DNA of 7,576 bases from Actinomycetales bacterium (GTDB taxonomy: Bacteria; Actinomycetota; Actinomycetes; Actinomycetales; Actinomycetaceae). The notes below the pieces were generated by a model, which saw nothing but the letters and a program-made list of their open reading frames with translations, ran no database searches and was not told the DNA's origin. The DNA lies in contig JAAZBW010000417.1 of the NCBI GenBank assembly GCA_012513625.1, positions 1 through 7,576 of the forward strand. The letters run 5' to 3'. Made by a program: the position numbers and the translations under genes. Positions within the stretch are counted from its first letter, which is position 1; each line of letters opens with the position of its first letter. Of this stretch, positions 1 to 4,669 are shown in pieces.

Positions 1-160
1 GGACCACTGTGCGTACGAGTCCCCCGAAGCCGGAGGTGTCTCCGGTGCCATGGGCACCGAACATGCCCATGCGCTCCGCGATCACATCAACCGGCTGGGC
101 ATCCTCTGACGCATCTCGCGCGAGGACCTCGCGCTCGGGTGAGGGAGGGGAGTCCGTCAT
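1..160 (-). CDS. nuoC: NADH-quinone oxidoreductase subunit C (NuoC), N-terminal 53 codons (3' part lies outside the window)
   Basis: The start ATG (160-158) overlaps the nuoB TGA as ATGA, with AAGGGG (174-169) 8 nt upstream. The visible 53 residues begin MTDSPPSPE and contain ERMGMFGAHGTGDTSGFGG (residues 29-47). The MFG-x-x-GTGDTSG pattern is typical of the N-terminal region of actinobacterial NuoC. The rest of the 30-kDa subunit domain lies off the left edge. In complex I the protein is part of the peripheral arm near NuoB and NuoD. Position after nuoA and nuoB follows the standard nuoABCD order, which strengthens a call that the short fragment alone would support only moderately. Confidence 0.9.
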   Translation of the reverse strand, partial: MTDSPPSPEREVLARDASEDAQPVDVIAERMGMFGAHGTGDTSGFGGLVRTVV

Positions 161-711
161 GCCAGCAGCCCCTTCATCTCGTGGGTGGGAGTGGCGGCCA
201 GTGCGGCCTCCTCCGCGGCGCGGGCGATCTCGCGGCGGTGCGCGCCGAGGGGCTCGGTCTTCTGGTACTTGCGCAGTTCGAGGATCGTGTTGATGAGCAT
301 CTCCGGCCGGGGCGGGCACCCGGGGAGGTAGATGTCCACGGGCACGATGTGATCGCAGCCCTGGATGATCGCGTAGTTGTTGAACATGCCGCCGGTGGAG
401 GCGCACACGCCCATGGAGATGACCCACTTGGGCTCCACCATGGAGTCGTAGATACTGCGCACGATCGGCGCCATCTTCTGCGAGACCCGCCCGGACACGA
501 TCATGAGGTCCGCGTGGCGAGGGGATGCGCGGAAGATCTCAAGCCCGAAGCGGGCCATATCGAACCGCGGTGTGCCCGCCGCCATCATCTCGATGGCGCA
601 ACAGGCGAGTCCCATGGTTACGGGCCACTGGGACGTGGCGCGCGCCCACCCGGCGAGCTTCTCGACCGTGGTGAGCATGAATCCTGCGGGTAGTTGCTCC
701 TCGATTCCCAT
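157..711 (-). CDS. nuoB: NADH-quinone oxidoreductase subunit B (NuoB)
   Basis: This 184-residue hydrophilic subunit of complex I (PSST homologue) holds iron-sulphur cluster N2, the last electron carrier before quinone. The four ligand cysteines are present: Cys37 and Cys38 in GLACCAIEM, Cys103 in SMGVCASTGGMFNNY and Cys132 in YLPGCPPRPE. Other family stretches include ARFGLEIFRASPR (53-65) and ADLMIVSGRVSQKMAP (67-82). I chose the ATG at 711 because AGGAG (723-719) lies 7 nt upstream and the protein then begins MGIEEQLP, as in other actinobacteria. An in-frame ATG at 756 would add 15 residues that overlap the nuoA C-terminus and lack family likeness. The Shine-Dalgarno sequence overlaps the nuoA TAG, and the NuoB TGA overlaps the nuoC ATG, so these genes are tightly coupled. 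Confidence 0.96.
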   Translation of the reverse strand: MGIEEQLPAGFMLTTVEKLAGWARATSQWPVTMGLACCAIEMMAAGTPRFDMARFGLEIFRASPRHADLMIVSGRVSQKMAPIVRSIYDSMVEPKWVISMGVCASTGGMFNNYAIIQGCDHIVPVDIYLPGCPPRPEMLINTILELRKYQKTEPLGAHRREIARAAEEAALAATPTHEMKGLLA

Positions 712-721
712 GCCTGTTCTC

Positions 722-1084
722 CTATTCCCAATCGAGCCCACCGCGGCGCCACTCATAGAGGTAGGGCACCGTGATGAGGAAGACGAAGGTGAGCATTGCC
801 ACCAGACCGAACATGCCGAGGTCCCGGAAGCTCACGGCCCACGGGTACATGAAGACAACCTCGATGTCGAAGATTATGAAGCTCATGCCCACGAGGTAGA
901 ACCGCACGGGGAAGCGTCCGCCGTGAGGGGGGCGTGGCGTGGGTTCCACACCGCACTCGTAGTTGGCAACCTTGACCCTGTTGTAGCGCCTGGGGCCGAG
1001 CACTGCGGAGAGTGCGAGACCTCCGAGCGCGAGGACAAGCGCCAAGCCCGCCATCCAGAGGATTGGGACGAACGGGTTCGTCAT
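722..1084 (-). CDS. nuoA: NADH-quinone oxidoreductase subunit A (NuoA)
   Basis: This 120-residue small membrane subunit of respiratory complex I (ND3 homologue) lies next to the quinone-binding cavity. Three hydrophobic segments are visible at about 7-29, 62-82 and 88-110. The first loop carries the conserved YECG (42-45) and GVEP (Glu47). The second helix contains SFIIFDIEVVF (68-78) with the conserved acidic Asp73 and Glu75. Length is normal for the family. The ATG at 1084 is fixed by AAGGAGG 4 nt upstream. Its TAG stop (724-722) is part of the nuoB Shine-Dalgarno region. It is the first nuo gene, following the menJ-like gene by 31 bp. Confidence 0.96.
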   Translation of the reverse strand: MTNPFVPILWMAGLALVLALGGLALSAVLGPRRYNRVKVANYECGVEPTPRPPHGGRFPVRFYLVGMSFIIFDIEVVFMYPWAVSFRDLGMFGLVAMLTFVFLITVPYLYEWRRGGLDWE

Positions 1085-1107
1085 GGGGCCTCCTTGTTCA
1101 TCATCAT
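1081..1107 (-). other. Eight-codon mini-ORF spanning the nuoA Shine-Dalgarno sequence and overlapping its start
   Basis: In the 31-bp menJ-nuoA gap the minus strand reads three successive ATG codons and then an open frame encoding MMMNKEAP. Its TGA (1083-1081) shares bases with the nuoA ATG (ATGA). The mini-ORF includes AAGGAGG, the nuoA Shine-Dalgarno sequence. No Shine-Dalgarno sequence precedes its own ATGs, so translation is uncertain and chance is likely. Confidence 0.2.
1089..1095 (-). promoter_or_regulatory. Strong nuoA ribosome binding site
   Basis: AAGGAGG on the minus strand, near-perfect to the 16S anti-Shine-Dalgarno, ends 4 nt before the nuoA ATG. It fixes the start at 1084. The spacing is slightly short. 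Confidence 0.75.
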
Positions 1108-1115
1108 CGAAGTGT

Positions 1116-2405
1116 TCATGCGGCCGGAACCATCTTGGAAAGGGCCACTATCAGCCGATCCATCGTCTCACCACCGCGTCGTTCGTACCCATCGCTCAGC
1201 AGTTTATGGACGAATTTCATCAGTGTTGGACGCGGCAGGCCGTACCGGGTGCACAGGCGCATCACTGCCGGGTTCTCGATCAGCTTCACAAAGATGCGCC
1301 CGAGTGAGTAGTAACCGCCGAACTCGGCCCTCATTGCCTCAGGGTACGCGCGCAGCGCCTTCTCATAACCGTAGGCGCTCGCCCGGACGAGCGCCTGGGA
1401 GGCCACATCGGCGGCCACACGGCCCGCCATGAGTCCCACGCCGATGCCTTCGCCGTTGAAGGGGGACACCATGCCACCCGCATCTCCCACGAGCATGAGG
1501 CCCTTCGTGTAGAGGGGCTGGCGATTGAAGGCCATGGGGAGCGCAGCGGAGCGAACCGGGCCGAGTTGGTTCTCGGGGGTGAACTCCCAGGACTCCGGGG
1601 CGTTCTTCATCCAGGTGCGGAAGAGTTCCCTGTAATCCAGCTTGGTGGCCTTCGCCGTGGAGCTCACCGAGCCGAGTCCCACATTCACCGTGCCGTCTCC
1701 GAGCGGGAAGATCCATCCGTAGCCGGGAAGCAGGTTGGAACGCTCGCGCGGACCGTCCCAGAGTTCGAGCTGGGACTCCATCCACTCGTCGTCGTGACGG
1801 GGACTCCTGAAGTAGGTGCGGACGGCCACGCCCATGGGGCGGCGCTCGTCCTTCTCGATCCCCATGGCGGTGGCGATACGGGCAGCGACTCCCCCGGCCT
1901 CGATCACGATTGGCGCACGGAGTTCGTACTCCTCGCCGCGGGTGCCGTCCTCGTTGCGGCCGCGGGCGCGGACGCCGATGATGCGCCCCGATCTCTCGTT
2001 GAGGATCGGCGCGGTCACCGTGGTGCCCTCACGGAGCTCCGCGCCGGTGGCCTGGGCGTGGCGCGCCAGCACCTCGTCGAACGAGGTGCGGGCCTTGGCC
2101 ATGCCGTAGTTGGGGAACGAGGTGGACTCGGGCCACGGCAGGTGGATCTCGTGACCGCCGCCCACCACCCGGAGGCCCTTGTTGCGCATCCAGCCGTCCG
2201 CCGGGTCCATCGGGACGCCCATCCGGATGAGTTCGCGTACTGCGATGGGAGTGAGCCCATCGCCACAGATCTTGTCCCGCGGGAAGGTGGACTTCTCGAG
2301 AACAATCACCCTGTGCCCGAGCTGTGCCAGGTAGTGGCCCGCTGCGGAGCCGGCGGGGCCGGCTCCGACCACCAGGACGTCGGCGTCCTGAGGGATGCTG
2401 GTCAC
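1116..2405 (-). CDS. menJ: Geranylgeranyl reductase family flavoprotein, probable menaquinone isoprenyl-chain reductase (MenJ-like)
   Basis: This 429-residue FAD-dependent oxidoreductase opens with a Rossmann dinucleotide-binding motif, VVGAGPAGSAAG (12-23), and the ribose-binding Glu37 at the end of the second strand. The family mark PRDKICGDGLTP (42-53) follows. GYGWIFPLGDGTVNVG lies at 228-243, and the second FAD motif VGDAGGMVSPFNGEGIG at 306-322. This is the geranylgeranyl reductase/digeranylgeranylglycerophospholipid reductase family. In Mycobacterium tuberculosis its member MenJ (Rv0561c) saturates one isoprene unit of menaquinone and lies near menG. Position here between menG and nuoA supports the same role, by inference. 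Reduction of other polyprenyl chains cannot be excluded. The start is GTG at 2405, 10 nt from AGGAG (2420-2416), and gives a proper N-terminus just before the Rossmann strand. Its stop lies 31 bp before nuoA, suggesting joint transcription. Confidence 0.85.
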   Translation of the reverse strand: MTSIPQDADVLVVGAGPAGSAAGHYLAQLGHRVIVLEKSTFPRDKICGDGLTPIAVRELIRMGVPMDPADGWMRNKGLRVVGGGHEIHLPWPESTSFPNYGMAKARTSFDEVLARHAQATGAELREGTTVTAPILNERSGRIIGVRARGRNEDGTRGEEYELRAPIVIEAGGVAARIATAMGIEKDERRPMGVAVRTYFRSPRHDDEWMESQLELWDGPRERSNLLPGYGWIFPLGDGTVNVGLGSVSSTAKATKLDYRELFRTWMKNAPESWEFTPENQLGPVRSAALPMAFNRQPLYTKGLMLVGDAGGMVSPFNGEGIGVGLMAGRVAADVASQALVRASAYGYEKALRAYPEAMRAEFGGYYSLGRIFVKLIENPAVMRLCTRYGLPRPTLMKFVHKLLSDGYERRGGETMDRLIVALSKMVPAA

Positions 2406-2446
2406 GGCGGGTGTTCTCCTGGTTCGTGCGTGGGGGGAAGCGCAGA

Positions 2447-2482
2447 CAGCTTCACTCTAATCCAGAAAAATTGACTCACCGC
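2447..2482 (-). promoter_or_regulatory. Candidate promoter for the menJ-nuo genes
   Basis: An AT-rich patch, unusual in this GC-rich window, contains TAGAGT (2459-2454) on the minus strand, which fits the loose actinobacterial -10 pattern TANNNT. No good -35 hexamer is found at 16-18 bp spacing. Transcription starting near 2447 would give a leader of about 40 nt with AGGAG near its end. Confidence 0.25.
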
Positions 2483-2492
2483 CCACAGGGCG
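2466..2492 (-). terminator. Possible weak intrinsic terminator downstream of menG
   Basis: On the minus strand a 5-bp GC stem with a 3-nt loop (CGCCC TGT GGGCG, 2492-2480) is followed, after 9 nt, by TTTTT (2470-2466). The distance between stem and T-run is longer than in a standard intrinsic terminator and the stem is short. I treat this as a candidate only. Confidence 0.25.
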
Positions 2493-2550
2493 TCCCCCAG
2501 CCCTCCACACCCCCGGACCTTGGTCCCGAGCCTCCACCCTCCCGGGACCT
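2491..2550 (-). repeat. Imperfect tandem duplication of about 30 bp with inverted ends, G-rich on the transcribed-sense strand
   Basis: On the minus strand two adjacent units start alike: AGGTCCCGGGAGGGTGGAGG (2550-2531) and AGGTCCGGGGGTGTGGAGGG (2520-2501). By hand alignment about three quarters of positions agree over the roughly 30-bp units. The first unit is bounded by a perfect 7-bp inverted repeat (GGTCCCG 2549-2543 with CGGGACC 2528-2522); the second keeps 4 bp of it (GTCC/GGAC). Each unit could fold into a stem-loop. Confidence 0.6.
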
Positions 2551-2596
2551 AGGGCCCAGAGGATCCCACAGGCTTCAGAGGGGGTATCCGCACGCT

Positions 2597-3307
2597 TCAG
2601 GCGGCAGGCTTGAAGGCGCGGTGCAGCGCCACGATGCCCCCGAAGAGGTTGTGGTATGCCACACGTTCCCAGCCAGCTGCCGCGATTTCCGCGCCGAGCT
2701 CGTCCTGGTCCGGCCAGTCGCGAATGGACTCGGTCAGGTAGCCGTACGCGGGGGATTGGGAAGCCACCACGCGGGCCACCGTGGGCAGCACGGTGGAGAG
2801 GTAGCCGTAGTAGACCGCGCGGAAGGGCCGCCACGTGGGGCGGGAGAACTCGCAGATCACCACGTGCCCCCCGGGCTTCGTCACGCGCCAGAACTCCGAG
2901 AGCGCGGCCGCCGTATCCCCCACATTCCGAAGTCCGTAGGAGATGGTCACCGCGTCGAACGTGTTGTCCGCGAAGGGGAGGGATGTGGCATCTCCCACCA
3001 CGAAGGGTAGGTCCGGGTTCTGCTTCTTGCCCTGTGCCACCATCCCCTGCGAGAAGTCGAGGGGCACCACGTCCACGCCGGCGTCCGCCCAGACACGCGA
3101 GCTCGAGCCAGTGCCGGCGGCCACGTCCAGCACGCGCATGCCCGGGGTGGTGCCCACGGCGTCCCGCGTGGCGATACGCCAGCGCCGCACCATGAATCCG
3201 GTCATCAGGTCATTCGTGAGGTCGTACCGGGGGGCGATCGAGTCGAACATCCCGGCGACGTCGTTCGGGTCCTTGTCCAGCTGGGCGCGCGGAGCGGGGG
3301 AGGTCAT
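2597..3307 (-). CDS. menG: Demethylmenaquinone methyltransferase MenG (UbiE family)
   Basis: This 236-residue SAM-dependent methyltransferase adds the C-2 methyl group to demethylmenaquinol, the last ring step of menaquinone synthesis, at the cytoplasmic face of the membrane. The UbiE N-terminal signature is visible around IAPRYDLTNDLM (24-35). SAM motif I is VLDVAAGTGSSS (59-70), the acidic residue after strand 2 is in VPLDFS (81-86), and motif II is in VVGDATSLPF (103-112). The family-specific YGLRNVGD lies at 124-131. The C-terminal UbiE signature runs from SQSPAYGYL (183-191) to FGGIVALHRAFKP (222-234). Length is normal for the family. The ATG at 3307 has GGGGGAG 10 nt upstream; an alternative in-frame GTG two codons earlier would add only VT. 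Much longer upstream extensions of this frame run through htrA and are not coding. A ubiquinone role is unlikely in an actinomycete with men genes alongside. Confidence 0.95.
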   Translation of the reverse strand: MTSPAPRAQLDKDPNDVAGMFDSIAPRYDLTNDLMTGFMVRRWRIATRDAVGTTPGMRVLDVAAGTGSSSRVWADAGVDVVPLDFSQGMVAQGKKQNPDLPFVVGDATSLPFADNTFDAVTISYGLRNVGDTAAALSEFWRVTKPGGHVVICEFSRPTWRPFRAVYYGYLSTVLPTVARVVASQSPAYGYLTESIRDWPDQDELGAEIAAAGWERVAYHNLFGGIVALHRAFKPAA

Positions 3308-3374
3308 GGTCACGATTCTCCCCCATCCACACGCGCGTCCCGCACGCGTCCGCCGTGAATCCCGACGGCGCCGC
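3308..3374 (-). promoter_or_regulatory. htrA-menG intergenic region with the menG ribosome binding site
   Basis: In these 67 bp the minus strand carries GGGGGAG (3324-3318), a plausible Shine-Dalgarno sequence. It lies 10 nt from the ATG at 3307 and 4 nt from an in-frame GTG at 3313, so the ATG fits better. A 5-bp inverted repeat (CGCGT, loop of 5, ACGCG) lies at 3334-3348 without a T-tract. I see no recognisable promoter hexamers. Readthrough from htrA is the default expectation. Confidence 0.45.
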
Positions 3375-4583
3375 TCACGCCTCCCCGAGTGCCACCTCGA
3401 CCTCGAGCTCGGCTCCGTCACGCACGACCCCGAGGCGCACCGTGGTCCCGGGCGACTCGGCGCGCACGAACCCCGTGAGCGAGTCCGCTCCGGACACGGC
3501 CCGTCCGTCAACGGACACCACGACGTCCCCGGTGCGTAGGCCCGCCTCGGCGGCTGCGGAGCCGGCCACCACCTCCCGGAGTTCCGCGCCGGTGCGGGTA
3601 ACGCCGCCCGCGCTCGCCACGCCGTCGGAAAGTCCCACGCCCAGCAGTGCGTGCCGGGCCGCGCCGGTGGCGATGATCTCCTCCGCCACCCGAGAGGCGA
3701 GCCCCACCGGGATCGCAAAGCCGAGGCCAATCGATCCCGACTGACCCTGGCTGAGCGTGGCGATCGAGGAGGTGATGCCAATGACGTTCCCGCCGAGGTC
3801 GAAGAGCGGGCCTCCCGAGTTGCCGGGATTGATTGCGGCGTCCACCTGGATGGCGTTGGTGACCACCGGGCTCCTGCCGCTGGTGGAGGAGGTGGTCACC
3901 GGCCGATCGAGGGCCGAGACGATGCCGCTCGTGACCGTGGAGGACAGCCCGAGCGGGTTGCCCACTGCGACCACCTCCTCGCCCACGATGAGAGCCTCCG
4001 AGTCGCCCAGGGTGGCGGGAACGATATCGGCCGGCGGCGAAACGAGGGCGATCACCGCAAGGTCCGTGGTGGGATCCGTTCCCATCATCCGAGCCGCGAA
4101 GATCCGCCCGTCCGCGAGCGTCACACGGATCTCGCGTGCGCCGGAGACCACGTGGTCGTTCGTGAGGATGTGACCGGCCGAGTCGAGCACCACGCCCGAG
4201 CCCTCCGAGCCGCCCTGGGTGGTGGCCACCTCGATCGCCACCACCGAATCCCGCACGGCGGCCGCCACCCGCTCCACGCTCCCCTCCTGCAGCTGGGAGG
4301 CAGGGACGACGGCGGAGCTCGCCGGGAGGGTGACCGGCGAATCGAAGCCGCCGGTGGCGGCCACCACTCCCAGGGTGGTGCCGCACGCGAGCACCGCGGA
4401 GGCGAGGGACGCGGTGACGACGGCGGGCCACACCCGCCGTTCACGCACTTTGGTCGCCATGCGGTACGGAGGCGCGGCCAACTCCGGGGGCCTGCCCGCG
4501 GCCCAGTGGTGCGGATCCGCGGGAGCACCCCACGTGGAGGTCCACTGCGGTGCGGCGTTCCGGGGTTCTGGTTCGGTGCTCAC
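3375..4583 (-). CDS. HtrA/DegP-type membrane-anchored serine protease with one PDZ domain
   Basis: This 402-residue S1C-family protease is probably anchored in the cytoplasmic membrane with its catalytic part outside. Residues 1-50 form a Pro-rich, presumably cytoplasmic tail ending in basic RERR. A single hydrophobic segment spans about 52-76. The trypsin-like domain covers about 103-305 with the complete triad: His144 in TNDHVV, Asp174 in TTDLAV and Ser256 in NPGNSGGPL. A PDZ domain follows at about 312-400, with GLRTGDVVVSVDG typical of its binding region. Such proteases degrade or process misfolded or regulated envelope proteins. The start is GTG at 4583, 8 nt from GGAAGG. An internal ATG at codon 42 has no Shine-Dalgarno sequence and would remove only the cytoplasmic tail. 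It sits between menD and menG in the same direction, although its substrate is unknown. Whether it acts on respiratory components is speculation. The family call is firm, the orthologue (HtrA, PepD or DegP-like) is not. Confidence 0.93.
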   Translation of the reverse strand: MSTEPEPRNAAPQWTSTWGAPADPHHWAAGRPPELAAPPYRMATKVRERRVWPAVVTASLASAVLACGTTLGVVAATGGFDSPVTLPASSAVVPASQLQEGSVERVAAAVRDSVVAIEVATTQGGSEGSGVVLDSAGHILTNDHVVSGAREIRVTLADGRIFAARMMGTDPTTDLAVIALVSPPADIVPATLGDSEALIVGEEVVAVGNPLGLSSTVTSGIVSALDRPVTTSSTSGRSPVVTNAIQVDAAINPGNSGGPLFDLGGNVIGITSSIATLSQGQSGSIGLGFAIPVGLASRVAEEIIATGAARHALLGVGLSDGVASAGGVTRTGAELREVVAGSAAAEAGLRTGDVVVSVDGRAVSGADSLTGFVRAESPGTTVRLGVVRDGAELEVEVALGEA

Positions 4584-4669
4584 GTCCTGGTCCTTCCATG
4601 CCGCTCCGTGCGGCTTCTGGAACCAGTGGACACCCCGTAACTGGGTGGGCAGATGGGGGAATCTGGGTG
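4584..4669 (-). promoter_or_regulatory. menD-htrA intergenic region with a small hairpin and the htrA ribosome binding site
   Basis: These 86 bp separate the menD stop from the htrA start. On the minus strand they contain a perfect 5-bp hairpin (GCCGC, loop ACGGA, GCGGC; 4614-4600). It ends 2 bp before GGAAGG (4597-4592), which lies 8 nt from the GTG of htrA and is the likely Shine-Dalgarno sequence. No U-tract follows the hairpin, so it is not a convincing intrinsic terminator. I see no clear -35/-10 pair. The protease could be read through from the men genes or have its own weak promoter here. Confidence 0.45.

Larger units (their letters stand above)
2406..2596 (-). promoter_or_regulatory. 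menG-menJ intergenic region: G-rich repeats, hairpins, AT-rich island and leader
   Basis: These 191 bp are the longest non-coding stretch in the window. Read on the minus strand they contain, in order, a short CT/G-rich spacer, an imperfect tandem repeat with G-runs (2550-2491), a 5-bp hairpin (2492-2480), an AT-rich patch (about 2477-2451), a second 5-bp hairpin (GAAGC, 7-nt loop, GCTTC; 2453-2437) and a Shine-Dalgarno sequence AGGAG (2420-2416), 10 nt from the GTG of the menJ-like gene. No open reading frame with coding character is seen. The arrangement is consistent with the end of the men transcript and a new promoter for the menJ-nuo genes, but could also be an attenuator in one long transcript. 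Confidence 0.5.

Noticed and set aside
503..2474. Several long plus-strand frames opposite nuoA, nuoB and the menJ-like gene
   Set aside because: They are antisense to clear genes and show no recognisable domain or ribosome binding site.
2471..2476. TTGACT on the plus strand as a -35 box for a rightward promoter
   Set aside because: No -10-like hexamer follows at suitable spacing, and there is no plus-strand gene to transcribe.
2491..2550. Tandem repeat considered as a CRISPR array
   Set aside because: There are only two degenerate, directly adjacent units with no spacers, and no cas genes are in the window.
3334..3348. Inverted repeat between htrA and menG considered as a terminator
   Set aside because: The stem is only 5 bp and no T-tract follows on either strand. 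Such GC-only palindromes are expected by chance here.
3308..3781. Upstream in-frame extension of menG into htrA
   Set aside because: It is Arg/Ser/Pro-rich shadow sequence inside the protease gene. The UbiE domain and the Shine-Dalgarno sequence place the start at 3307.
4600..4614. Hairpin upstream of htrA considered as a menD terminator or riboswitch
   Set aside because: It is a single 5-bp stem without a T-run or further paired elements. It is noted in the intergenic feature but supports neither call.
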